Source: Oceanitalea sp047302425
GTDB taxonomy: Bacteria; Actinomycetota; Actinomycetes; Actinomycetales; Actinomycetaceae
DNA length: 64,000 nt
Direction of reading: 5' to 3'
NCBI RefSeq assembly: GCF_047302425.1
Contig: NZ_CP154855.1
Span: 2,976,001-3,040,000 of the forward strand
The notes under the pieces are model-generated. The model worked only from the letters and a program-made list of their open reading frames with translations. It was not told where the DNA came from and ran no database searches. This document shows, in pieces, positions 16,976-25,951 of this stretch (position 1 is its first letter; the number at the start of each line of letters is the position of its first letter). A program made the translations under genes and the position numbers.

Positions 16976-18393
16976 ACCGCAATGCTGCCGCAGTCCTACC
17001 AGGAGTCGACAGGGCAGTTGTCGTGCTGGTGACGGACGCGCGGCTCACGGTTCCTCGCGACACGGACAACATCGCCGCGGAATTCCCTGGGGTAGGGCTT
17101 CGGCACCGGCTACACCCTTCCAGTGGCACCGTTTGGCACCCCAGATCAAATGTCGCCTGTTCGCGCAGCAGTCCATCCGCCTCAGTCAGGACTGAGGTGA
17201 CAGGTCATCGACCGTGAGAACCTGAACATGCTGCCCAATCGCTGACTCGCGAACTGCCTCGACAGCCCGAGCCACGTCATCGGAGAATAGGACAACGGCG
17301 ACTGACTCCCGTGCACGAGAGACGCAGACATAGAAGAGCCTGCGCGTCCGCTCGATCGCAGAGTCGGCACCCCTCGCTTGGTTGCCAACATCGGCGGCCG
17401 ACAGCTCCTTCAAGCCGAGAAACTTATCATATGAGTACAGGGGATATCGCCCCTCATTGTCGTCGAGGACGACAATGACGCGCTCGAACTCAGAGCCCTT
17501 CGTGCCATGTTGCGTGGAGTACGGTGACTCCTGCTTGACGTAGGTGTAGTAGCCCTCCAACTCGGACAAGACGCAGTCGGACATAGCATTCAATACGTCG
17601 ACAACCCGCTCGTCGAGAACAACGTCGCCGTGCTCTCCCTCCGGGTGGAGGTACGCCGCCATTCGGGGATCGAGCTCAATTAGTTCGCTGCTGGCTGCGC
17701 TGCGGAGCAGGTCGCCCAGCTTCGCGGTGCTCGGATCTCGCGCGAGCTGGCGCAGCTCCCCAACGGCCGCCTTGCTCGATGCCAGGACGGCCTTGAGTTG
17801 CCGGGACGCCTGCCCAGCACGCACAAGAGGACTGCTCTCTCTCAGCACCGCCAGAACTGCCGACGAACTTGCATCTCTCGCCAAACAGAGCGGCAAAATC
17901 ACGTCCCTAAAAGGCGTCAGTGGCCACGCGTTGCCTTCGGCGAAGGCCTCACCCAGGCTGCCGGCCTTGAGGTCATTGAACGCCGCGTATAGATTCTCGA
18001 AGCCGAGGCGCTTAGCCGCCATGCGGTGCACGATCATCAAGATCTTGGAGCCGCCCTCGTGCGCGGAGCGAGTCCAGTTCCCTGAAGTGCTGTGTTCGTC
18101 GAGCCAAGAACGCACAACCTCCAGCCGCTCACCCCGTTGGTCGTCTGACGGAAGAACAAAACAGAAAGCCTCCCCTTCTGCCTGTTCCGATAAGCCACTC
18201 ACCTGCTGAAGGGAGTCACCTTCTGACCGAATGGCGTTTACGCAGGCCAGCACCCGCCGTGAAGACCGGAAGTTCTGTGGCTTGTCGACGTTCACCCACC
18301 CCGGCTCCAGCGACACCGATACGACACCTTGCTGGTAAATCTGCTGCATCGGGTCACCGAAGAAGGCAAGGCACATCCTCCCGCCCGCGAGCG

Positions 18394-18401
18394 ACCAAAC
18401 G
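18394..18401. repeat. Left 8-bp target-site duplication of the ISL3 element
   Basis: ACCAAACG directly abuts the left inverted repeat and matches 19851-19858 exactly. Eight bases is the standard duplication length for ISL3-family insertions. Confidence 0.95.
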
Positions 18402-19850
18402 GGCTCATCCGAATCCAGGGTGTAGTCGAGGTCTGAATCCGCCGACCTCGAGGAGTGATCGGGCGATGTAGTTCGTGAGATTGCGGAAGCCGAGGGCGGA
18501 CCCGCGTAGGTGCTCGAGGCGTCCGTTCATGGCTTCGGTGGGGCCGTTGGACGTGCCGGGGCGATCGAAGTAGGCCAGGACGTCGGCGGCGCGACGCTTG
18601 AGCGTGCGGCCGAGGGTGCGGAGCTCGGTCATGGGCGCCGGGACACCGCCGCTCAGGGAGTCGATCAGGCGGGTCATCAGGTCACGTGCTTTGGCCCGGT
18701 CGGGCTCGCGGTAGGCGGAGATCATGCGCTGGTAGACGGCCCAGGTGACCTCTACTTGGACGTGGTCCTCACCGGTGAACAGCGCCTCGATCCGCGTGGT
18801 CTGCTTCTGGGTGAGCAGGTCGGCGCCGGTGTGCAGGGTGCGGCGGGCGGCGTAGAGCGGGTCGCCTTTGCGGCCGCGGTGGCCATGGATGTCTTGCTGG
18901 ACGCGGCGGCGGCACTGGTCCAGAGCGTCCCCGGCCAGGCGGACGACGTGGAAGGGGTCCATGACCGCGACGGCTTCAGGTAGCTCTTCGACGGTCGCCG
19001 TCTTGAACCCGGTGAAGCCGTCCATCGCGACGACTTCGACGCCGTCGCGCCAGGCCTGCGGGCGGTCGGCGAGCCAAGTCTTGAACGCCTGCTTGGAGCG
19101 GCCCTCAACCATGTCGAGCAGCCGGGAGGGGCCGGTCCCGTCGCGGATGCCGGTGAGGTCGATGATGACGGTGACGTACTTGTCCCCGCGGCGGGTGTGG
19201 CGCCACACGTGTTCGTCGACACCGATAGCCCTCACGCCGTCGAACCGGGTCGGGTCCTCGATCAGGACTCGGCGCCCTTCGGCCAGCACCGCGGCGTTGG
19301 CGGTGTCCCACGAGACCGCCAACGCCTCGGCGATGCGGGCCACGCTCAGGTGCTGGCACACGATGCCCTCCAGCGCCCACCGCAGAGCCCGGCGCGAGAG
19401 CTTGGCTCGCGGCTCGGCCGCCGCACCGGTGTCTTGGCGCCAGACATGTCCGCACCCGGTGCACCGGTAGCGGCGCACGGTGAGCAGCAGCGTCGTGGGC
19501 CGCCAACCCAGCGGCTCGTGCGCGAGCTCACGGGTGACGGTGTCACGCGCGACGCCCTCGCAGCCGCAGCGCCGGCACCACTCATCGGGCTCCACGACTC
19601 GGCATGCCAGGACCGCGCGATCCGGCTCGAGCCGCTGCCCGATGACTTCGAGGCCGAGCTCGTCCAGGCGTGCGAACGTGGTCAGGTCAGGGCGAGCGAA
19701 GGTAGCGTCAGACACGTCGAGGTCTTCCCGATGGGTTGGCGTAGGAACCCCCATCATCGGAAGACCTCGACCCCTACCCGGCCCCCGACACGCCACTTCG
19801 CGCTGGGCGCCCGGCCGACACCGCCTCTACACCCTCATTCCGGAAGAGCC
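18402..19850 (-). mobile_element. ISL3-family insertion sequence
   Basis: A complete element of 1449 bp. The left end reads GGCTCATCCGAATC followed by AGGGTGTAG; the reverse complement of the right end reads GGCTCTTCCGGAAT followed by GAGGGTGTAG, an imperfect terminal inverted repeat of about 25 bp of the ISL3 type. Both ends are flanked by ACCAAACG. It carries one transposase gene whose stop codon lies within the left repeat. The exact target duplication and uninterrupted transposase point to a recent insertion. Confidence 0.95.
18405..19715 (-). CDS. ISL3-family transposase
   Basis: About 436 residues from the GTG at 19715 (VSDATFARPDL); in-frame ATG codons further upstream are possible. 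The N-terminal zinc region has CRRCGCEG and CTGCGHVW, followed by an HTH around RWALEGIVCQHLSVARIAEA. DDE-type catalytic blocks are AIGVDEHVWR, VVAMDGFTGFK and, near the C-terminus, SNGPTEAMNGRLEHLRG. The frame has no interruption, so the element should still be able to move. It catalyses cut-and-paste of this IS. Confidence 0.94.
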   Translation of the reverse strand: MSDATFARPDLTTFARLDELGLEVIGQRLEPDRAVLACRVVEPDEWCRRCGCEGVARDTVTRELAHEPLGWRPTTLLLTVRRYRCTGCGHVWRQDTGAAAEPRAKLSRRALRWALEGIVCQHLSVARIAEALAVSWDTANAAVLAEGRRVLIEDPTRFDGVRAIGVDEHVWRHTRRGDKYVTVIIDLTGIRDGTGPSRLLDMVEGRSKQAFKTWLADRPQAWRDGVEVVAMDGFTGFKTATVEELPEAVAVMDPFHVVRLAGDALDQCRRRVQQDIHGHRGRKGDPLYAARRTLHTGADLLTQKQTTRIEALFTGEDHVQVEVTWAVYQRMISAYREPDRAKARDLMTRLIDSLSGGVPAPMTELRTLGRTLKRRAADVLAYFDRPGTSNGPTEAMNGRLEHLRGSALGFRNLTNYIARSLLEVGGFRPRLHPGFG

Positions 19851-19858
19851 ACCAAACG
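19851..19858. repeat. Right 8-bp target-site duplication of the ISL3 element
   Basis: ACCAAACG immediately follows the right inverted repeat ending CCGGAAGAGCC. It is the second copy of 18394-18401; in the helicase gene it covers the codons for the end of LKHVW. Confidence 0.95.
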
Positions 19859-20519
19859 TGCTTCAGCGCCTCGACGACCTCAGGGAACGTGTCCTGGCTC
19901 TCGTCCACAAAGACGAACGGGAACTGCCGGCCCACAAGTTGCGCCAAGAGCCTGCTTTGGAGGATCATCTTTGGCACCATCTTTATGACGTCCGCATGGC
20001 CGACGACGCCGCGGGCATAGTCGGCCCCGATCCCGTACGTCCACCGCTTGATGTCCTTCACGGCGGCCTGCTGGTGTCGGCGCTTCTCTAAATCCGCCGC
20101 ATCGTTGTCCTTCGTCGTCTGACGCGTGCCGGGCTTGTAGCTCGCTTGCTTCTCAAGAAGCCCAGTTATCTGCTCGTCGATGCGAGCCGCAACCCAGACG
20201 CCGATGTCCTTCTGGAACGGCTTCGCGAGCGCCCACAAGAAACTGTGGATAGTGGACACGGAGGCGAGACGATCGTTGCCGATTTCCTCGTGGATCTCCC
20301 GTGCGGCAATCTCGGTGTAGGTGATGCAGGCGACGCGCTGCGTCTTTGCGAGCAGTGACGGCCCGCGGGTTCTCGTGACATGTGCCAGCGCCTTCACTAG
20401 CGACGTGGTCTTACCTGACCCTGCGCCAGCTACGACTGTAAACCCGATCAGTTGATCGCGGTCCAGGATCTCTCGAATCTGGCGATCGGCGTCGGTGTCG
20501 GGCGCATCAACTCGAGACG

Positions 20520-22706
20520 TCATTCTGAGTCGGACCCCCCAGCTACCTGGTTGGCGAGCTCCTCCGGCACGACAAGCTCCAATTGCTCGCGCAGCCACTC
20601 AAGGCCCTCAGTAATGTATGCGGGCGATTTCCAGGACTGCTCGGCCGCCGCAATCACATTAAGAGCAAAGGCGGTCTTGTCGAAGCGCGCTCCCTTAACG
20701 CGCTTGAAGAGCTCCTCGTGCAACTCTGTGATCGACAGTTCGGACGCCTTGCCAATGCGCAGCCCCAGGTCTTTGCCCTCCACACTCTGAGTCCAGTCGA
20801 GATTCTGAAGAGCGAACGCTTCCTCCAACGTCCTACCAGCCCTAATCTCCTGGGCCGCCTGCCAGGAGACGGTCTCGTTGGTCTGATAGGCAACGCGAAC
20901 CAAGCCGGGGCTGCCGTCAGGACGAACGGGCGCCTTCTGATTAGCATCGGCCGCTAGAAGTTCACTAATCTTCTCAATTTTCGGAAGCCACTGCTTCAGC
21001 GTCTCGTTAGAGGTGATTGCTCCAGGGGTATCTACCGCACAGGCAGATGCGCGCTTGCCATCTTCATCGCCTCTTCCCGTTGCGTCCGGAACAGCCACGC
21101 TGTCGAGATCCGTGATGACGAGCGTCGGAAGGCTCAGGAAGTCCACGAGCTTGGCGAACTTGTACGCGAAGGCGCCGCCGACCTCCAGGATCGTCAGGTG
21201 ACACGAGCGGAGTTCAGGCACGAATCGCTCGATGACGAGTGGTAGGAGCAGGCGCTCGACGTTGCCTTCGACGAGAACGGCGGCATCGGCGAAGAAGAGA
21301 TCACAGTGGGTCAACTTGATGTACTGCTGCAAGAATTCCCGCGTCGTCACCTCCTCTTCGTCGTAGAACATCGACAAATTTTTGACGTCGCTGCAATGGA
21401 GTCCGTTCGGCGCGACTGATCGACAGAAGTAGCGGATCGGTTTGAAGTTGCTCTCATAGATGATGTGCGGCGAGTGCGTCGTGACCACTAGTTGCGTCTG
21501 GAAGCCCGCCTCAGGCGCGGGCAAGATCTCGAGGATCTTCCGGATGAACACCTGCTGTAGCTGAGCGTGAAGGTGGGCCTCTGGCTCCTCGATCATAACG
21601 AGGTGAATCGGCGGACGGTCGATCTCGGCCTCCGCCCATGCCTGATGGAAATCGAGCACCTCAACCACCATGAAGATAAGGTTCTTAAAGCCAAGGCCGT
21701 TGTACTGATCGGGGAGCATTTGCTCGATGACCACGCCGGCACCCGCTGGCGCGGGTAGCGAGTAGTGGACTTTGGCGCTGGCGCTGAGGATGCCATGGGC
21801 ATTGAACGATGCTTTGACGACCATGCCGGGATTGCCGACGCCGGGGTAGCCCACCTCCCCCAGTCGCGCCAGGGTCGGTCCGAAGACGTCGGCGAAGTGC
21901 TCGTTCAGACGCTCCTCCGACTCGGCAATAGCTCCAAGGGCGTCCAGGTCGCTATCCAGCTTCTGAAGACTCCGCTCATAGAAGCGACTCAGACGCCTCG
22001 AGAGGTCCTCACTTCTACCGCGCGAGTCGACATCGGACAGGTGCCGCTGCGCGTTCAGGAAGTCGACGCGGATAATCGAGTCAACGATGCTCGACGCGCC
22101 GGTTGTGTGGGCGCCAAGGAAGAAGGGCTCGTACCCGTCGTTCAGCACGAACTGGTCGTCGCACTGATTAGCGTCGAGTGCATAGTACTTGATCTCATAC
22201 TCCTGCTGAAGCCGCTTCGTCAAGTACTCCACCATGGTTTGTGGCCACGGCTTGTAGAACGTCTCGACGCCACCAGTGCTTGCCTCGGCCTTCGCGCGCG
22301 CTTCCTTATAGTTCGCAACCAGTTTGGCACCGTCCCGCGGAGCGTACTCCATTCGGACACCCACGGGTTCGCCTTCCCAGTCCAGGCTTGGCAAGAGTTC
22401 GAGCACGCGGTGGAGGTTATCTTCGTCGACCTCGAACCACAGATCGAACGTGATTCGAGGAAGTTCGACGTCTGGATCCCCGTCGTCGACGTCGAAGGAG
22501 TCGAAAACCTCCCAGCAGTCGGCAGTGAAGTCGTAGATCTGAAACGGCGCACGCGGTTGCTGCGTCAGAAACATTTGGAACAGATGCGTGGCCGACGTCT
22601 TACCGCTGTTGTTTGCGCCGACAAATATAGTGCGCTCCTGCTCGAGGTCAACCCGCGCACTCTTGAGTCGCCTGAAGTTCTCAACACGAAAACACTTAAT
22701 TTGCAC
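20520..22706 (-). CDS. gajA: OLD-family ATPase-TOPRIM nuclease, GajA-like
   Basis: A 728-residue protein. The N-terminal ABC-type ATPase has Walker A GANNSGKTSATH (residues 30-41), a signature/Walker B area LVMIEEPEAHLHAQLQ near 375, and a His switch LVVTTHSPHIIYES. A TOPRIM nuclease domain follows: AAVLVEGNVERLLLP near 480 with the catalytic Glu, and LVITDLDSV near 530 with the metal-binding Asp pair. Next to a UvrD-like helicase this is the class 2 OLD/Gabija layout, where GajA nicks phage DNA when nucleotide levels fall. It is about 150 residues longer than the GajA I know. The GTG start has GAGGAG upstream. The frame is intact. Confidence 0.88.
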   Translation of the reverse strand: MQIKCFRVENFRRLKSARVDLEQERTIFVGANNSGKTSATHLFQMFLTQQPRAPFQIYDFTADCWEVFDSFDVDDGDPDVELPRITFDLWFEVDEDNLHRVLELLPSLDWEGEPVGVRMEYAPRDGAKLVANYKEARAKAEASTGGVETFYKPWPQTMVEYLTKRLQQEYEIKYYALDANQCDDQFVLNDGYEPFFLGAHTTGASSIVDSIIRVDFLNAQRHLSDVDSRGRSEDLSRRLSRFYERSLQKLDSDLDALGAIAESEERLNEHFADVFGPTLARLGEVGYPGVGNPGMVVKASFNAHGILSASAKVHYSLPAPAGAGVVIEQMLPDQYNGLGFKNLIFMVVEVLDFHQAWAEAEIDRPPIHLVMIEEPEAHLHAQLQQVFIRKILEILPAPEAGFQTQLVVTTHSPHIIYESNFKPIRYFCRSVAPNGLHCSDVKNLSMFYDEEEVTTREFLQQYIKLTHCDLFFADAAVLVEGNVERLLLPLVIERFVPELRSCHLTILEVGGAFAYKFAKLVDFLSLPTLVITDLDSVAVPDATGRGDEDGKRASACAVDTPGAITSNETLKQWLPKIEKISELLAADANQKAPVRPDGSPGLVRVAYQTNETVSWQAAQEIRAGRTLEEAFALQNLDWTQSVEGKDLGLRIGKASELSITELHEELFKRVKGARFDKTAFALNVIAAAEQSWKSPAYITEGLEWLREQLELVVPEELANQVAGGSDSE

Positions 22707-22828
22707 TACGAACTCCTCGAGGGCGGCTAGCGAAACTCACGACTCTACACTAGCGCACATTCCTAGAATTGAGTGAGGTATCAACTACAGTGACTGTTTC
22801 AAGGAGGCGACCTCTACGGAATAAGGTC

Positions 22829-24004
22829 CTACGCCTGAGGCGGGTCGCTAACGATTCGTAAAGCAGGTCGGGGGTCTTCCGCGCCGAGCACCTCGCGCAC
22901 GCGCGCAGGGTGCCACCTCAGCTCTCGCGCAAGGTCCGCCCGACCGTAGCCTGCTTGACCGGCGAGTTCCGCAGCTTGGGCGAGCATCGAGGGCACTTCT
23001 CCGGGGTAGGCGTTCACGGGTTCCGGCGTTTTCAGTCCCGAACTCCGCAACTGGTTCAACTTTTGATATCCGCGCCGTATCGACGCGTCAGAGACGGTGC
23101 CAGTCTCCTTCATCCGCAGGAGCAGCGAGTCGACGGAGACACCCCAGTGTCGCGACAACTCGTCCAGCCGCGACAAGTTCACCGTGCGTGGCAGCAGGTT
23201 GACGATCTGGGAGTGCGGCGTGAGGAACTCAGCGGCGAACTGGTCCGCTTCGCGTTCCTGCTGCTTGTCACCCGGCGCCGCCTCACCGTGCAGCAGCAAG
23301 TGCCCGAGCTCGTGCGCGACCGTGAACCGGTACACAAACACGGACTTTGCTCGTTCCGGGGTGACGACGATGACGGGCCTTGCCAGGTGGGATGTAGAAA
23401 ACGCGCCAACGCGAGCGACGTCCGCGTTCGCCATGGTGAGTAGGCTGACGACGATCCCGCGCGACTCCACTAGGGCGACGAGATGCTTCACCGGCTTCAC
23501 GCCGAGTCCCCATCGCGCGCGAAGTGCCTGGGCGGCGGAAAGCGGATCTGCGTGCCCCCGATTGATCGGTGGCAGATCGACCTCCGGGAAGCGGACCTTC
23601 TTCTCCAGCGCGAACGTCAGTTCCCAAACTTGCTCGATGAAGGCGATCGCCTTCGCGCGGTCCCGCGCGGACGTCGAACGCAGGCTCCGGAAGTGCGCCT
23701 GCGACCCGTCCACTCGACCGATCGGGCGCCCGGTCGCGAAGTAGTCCACGGGAACGTGCAGTTCGCGCGCCAACACGGGCAGGAGGTCACGTCGCGGCGT
23801 GGAGGACTGTGACTCGTACTGACCGATGGCCGCGGGTGTCACTCCGACGAGATCGGCGAGCTTGGCCTTAGACAGGCCTGCCGCGCAGCGCGCCTGCGTG
23901 AGGCGTGCAGGGTCGAAGCTGCCCGCGACAGTATCGAGGTCAGGGCGATCGGATGGCTCCACCAGGGAGAACAGCGTGTCCCGGTCATCCATGAGTGCCT
24001 CCAT
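22829..24004 (-). CDS. XRE regulator fused to ImmA/IrrE-type metallopeptidase
   Basis: A 391-residue two-domain protein. Residues about 33-90 are an HTH (RCAAGLSKAKLADLVGVTPA, then IGQYESQSSTPR). The middle carries an ImmA/IrrE zinc peptidase with VAHELGHLLLHGE (HExxH plus) and EREADQFAAEFLTP supplying the third ligand. About 100 further residues end in a second possible HTH-like region. Related proteins cleave or relieve repressors on DNA damage or phage signals and are common in mobile elements. It overlaps the preceding 240-residue gene by 20 bases, so the two form an operon just upstream of gajA. Confidence 0.87.
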   Translation of the reverse strand: MEALMDDRDTLFSLVEPSDRPDLDTVAGSFDPARLTQARCAAGLSKAKLADLVGVTPAAIGQYESQSSTPRRDLLPVLARELHVPVDYFATGRPIGRVDGSQAHFRSLRSTSARDRAKAIAFIEQVWELTFALEKKVRFPEVDLPPINRGHADPLSAAQALRARWGLGVKPVKHLVALVESRGIVVSLLTMANADVARVGAFSTSHLARPVIVVTPERAKSVFVYRFTVAHELGHLLLHGEAAPGDKQQEREADQFAAEFLTPHSQIVNLLPRTVNLSRLDELSRHWGVSVDSLLLRMKETGTVSDASIRRGYQKLNQLRSSGLKTPEPVNAYPGEVPSMLAQAAELAGQAGYGRADLARELRWHPARVREVLGAEDPRPALRIVSDPPQA

Positions 24005-24707
24005 CTGCCTTTTCCTCCCTCACCCCCAGCTGAGGGCGCGGGACAGGGCCGTTCGAGAAGCCCTCGTCTTCCACAGGCTTGACATCCACCAGCGAGCCCG
24101 AGCCGACGTCTAGCAACGACTCCATCGACGCAAAGGTGAGGTAACCATCGGCTTCCATACTCGCCTCGCCCCAGTCGACGCTGTGGAGCGCAAACGGGTT
24201 GCTCGCGTAGGGCACGACGACAACACGGTAAGACGTCAGCGTCTCTTCGAGCGCCTTGGCTTCGGCGTCGAGCAACTCGCGCTCCTCCTCGGTCAGTTCC
24301 GGGTGCTCGAACTCGATATCGAGGCGCCGCTGCGCGAAATCCCGTTCCTGCCTAAAGAGGGAGGTGCGCGTGTCTGACACCGCGAAAGGACGCGATCCGA
24401 TGTCCGTGGAACGCTCTCGAGCGAATCGCCAGGGGAACAGGACCACGCCGTTGAACGAGACCAGCTTGTAGCCTCGCCGCGGGATGATCTCAGCCGAAGG
24501 AAGCCGCCCGAGCACCGCCACGAACTCATCCAGGCACTTGCGCCAGATCTGCCCGTACACCCCGGTGTGCTTCATCTCGGCTTCCGCCTGCGCGTTCGCC
24601 ATCTTCTCGTGGCAGTCGCGGATGATGGCCGGGATCTGCTCTCGCACCATTACCCCATCAGCTCCCAGCGTTCGCAGCGCCCACGCACGTCCCTCGTCGA
24701 TCGCCAC
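23985..24707 (-). CDS. Unrecognised protein coupled to the XRE-ImmA gene
   Basis: A 240-residue soluble protein from a GTG with GGGAG before it. I recognise no domain. The N-terminal half contains CHEKMANAQAEAEMKHTGVY and RKCLDEFVAVLGRLPSAE; the middle has a charged helical stretch (RQERDFAQRRLDIEFEHPE, EEERELLDAEAKALEETL), and the tail is Gly/Pro-rich. No signal peptide or membrane segment. The 20-base overlap with the XRE-ImmA gene means it is translated with it; a toxin, effector or peptidase substrate are all possible. Base composition is lower in GC than the chromosome. Confidence 0.72.
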   Translation of the reverse strand: MAIDEGRAWALRTLGADGVMVREQIPAIIRDCHEKMANAQAEAEMKHTGVYGQIWRKCLDEFVAVLGRLPSAEIIPRRGYKLVSFNGVVLFPWRFARERSTDIGSRPFAVSDTRTSLFRQERDFAQRRLDIEFEHPELTEEERELLDAEAKALEETLTSYRVVVVPYASNPFALHSVDWGEASMEADGYLTFASMESLLDVGSGSLVDVKPVEDEGFSNGPVPRPQLGVREEKADGGTHG

Positions 24708-24729
24708 CTGAGGCTCCCTTCATTCGCCT

Positions 24730-24742
24730 ATAGCGAAGCTAT
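24730..24742 (-). promoter_or_regulatory. Candidate operator upstream of the 240-residue/XRE-ImmA operon
   Basis: ATAGC-GAA-GCTAT is a perfect 5-bp inverted repeat with a 3-bp centre, 23 bp upstream of the GTG start. On the minus strand it runs into TATAGG, a possible -10 element. The surrounding 50 bp is unusually AT-rich for this genome, consistent with a promoter. Binding by the operon's own XRE domain is likely but inferred. Confidence 0.5.
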
Positions 24743-24806
24743 CACATCGCTTTAGTTTTCGACGCCGAACGCTCACTGGCCGTCGGCATGCCGTCGTCGA
24801 CGGTCG

Positions 24807-25710
24807 TTACTGGCGCCAGATTTCCCATGTGGTGTTGAAGGTGCCCGCCGAACCGACCAACAGGTGCAGGCGCCGGCCCGAGGTGAGGACCCTCGTGAGC
24901 GCGGCCTGCTCGCCGTCGATCACCGCCTTATCGACCCTGATGCCGAGACGCACGGTGTCGACCATGTGGTCCGGGACGACGAGAGCCGTGAGGCGGTCCT
25001 CGGCCAGTTGAGCAGCCGGTCCTCCGCAACGAGCAGGTGCGCACTGAAGTAGCAAGTCCATTGCCGGGGGCGCACGGTGGTCGTGCCGTCCTTACGCCGC
25101 ATTCCGGCCGGGGTTGAGCACCTGCGCGATCCAGGCATGACCGTGCGAGTCACTACGATCTCTCGCTCGACGAGGTCGAGCACCTGGGCGACGGCGGCGT
25201 GGTGGGCCTCGACGATGAGCTCCTGGGTGTTGGCATCGGCGAGGCCCTACAACACGGAGACCGACGTGGGGATGGAGAACGTCAGGGCGAACCCGGCGGC
25301 CGCGGTCTGCGGTCCCCATGCGGCCTACCCTGTCTGGATGCGAGTCACCTCGGCGGTGAACTCCTCAGCAGGCCATGACCGGCTGACCCGGGCGGTCAAC
25401 GCCGCGGCCCGCGCGGCCCCGCTCGAGTACTCCCGGAACGGCCGGCCCAGGTTCCCTCCCGGTGACTGGGTCGTTCCCACGGCCAAGAACGTCGCAAGTT
25501 TTCCGGCGTCACCGTCATGCCGCGGCGCAGGTCGCCCGCCCTGAAGTACGCAACTCCCCCGCCCATCACAACCAGGCGGTGTGCCCGCCTCGGTGAAGTA
25601 CGCCGCCGACACGCGCTCGCCCGGGTCGCGTCCCCGTCGCCCTGCATGACCGACCGAGCAGGTATCCGTACCCCCTTGCCCGCGGAGATCACCCGCATCG
25701 AGACCGTCAC
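24807..25710 (-). pseudogene. TrwC/MobF-type conjugative relaxase remnant
   Basis: Pieces in several frames line up, in order, with an actinobacterial TrwC relaxase: a start VTVSMRVISAGKGV, then YFTEAGTPPG, GDLRRGMTVTPEN, NLGRPFREYSS, FALTFSIPTSVSVL, EAHHAAVAQVLDLVERE and finally TSGRRLHLLVGSAGTFNTTW, a ruined helicase Walker A (normally GPAGTGKTT). Frameshifts, stops and large deletions separate them, and the His-triad region is missing. The gene once nicked the element's transfer origin. This is evidence that the island descends from a conjugative element. Starts and ends are approximate. Confidence 0.78.
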
Positions 25711-25951
25711 ACCAACGAGGTGTGCCTCGGGTGCCAGAGGTGTGAGGACTACAACTCGGCCACTGCCTCCGCTCATTCTTGAGGTACCCGAGCAAGCGTG
25801 CGACCGCTCGCACGGCGGCGTGATTCTCAGCGACGAGCCCTCGGTCCCGGTCCGCATCGGGCTACACAGTGGTGCACCCTGGCACCGACGGCGCACCTGG
25901 TAGTAAGCCACAGTCATGGCCGACGTCGGTGCGCCGCCCGACCATCGATGC

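Larger units (their letters stand above)
17186..20523 (-). pseudogene. gajB: GajB-like UvrD/PcrA-family helicase split by an ISL3 element
   Basis: The N-terminal part (20523-19851) has Walker A AGAGSGKTTS and Walker B FVFVDESQD; the C-terminal part (18393-17186) has FFGDPMQQIYQ, HGTKGSEFERVIVVLDD and FYVCVSRARESV, all superfamily 1A helicase motifs. Removing the IS and one copy of its 8-bp duplication restores one 626-residue frame through the join (HVW-SLAGGR). The break falls near residue 224, between motifs II and III, so ATP-dependent unwinding should be lost. The ATG overlaps the OLD nuclease stop (ATGA): a gajA-gajB-like operon. At 626 residues it is longer than the GajB I know (about 500). 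Confidence 0.9.

Noticed and set aside
17180..17197. CCTCAGTC-AG-GACTGAGG hairpin as a terminator for the helicase gene
   Set aside because: The stem is only 8 bp with a 2-base loop, no T-run follows on the minus strand, and it contains the stop codon itself; too weak to call.
22707..22828. A sigma-70 promoter for gajA in the 122-bp gap
   Set aside because: TTGATA is visible on the minus strand, but no -10 lies at a proper distance, so I could not support a specific promoter.
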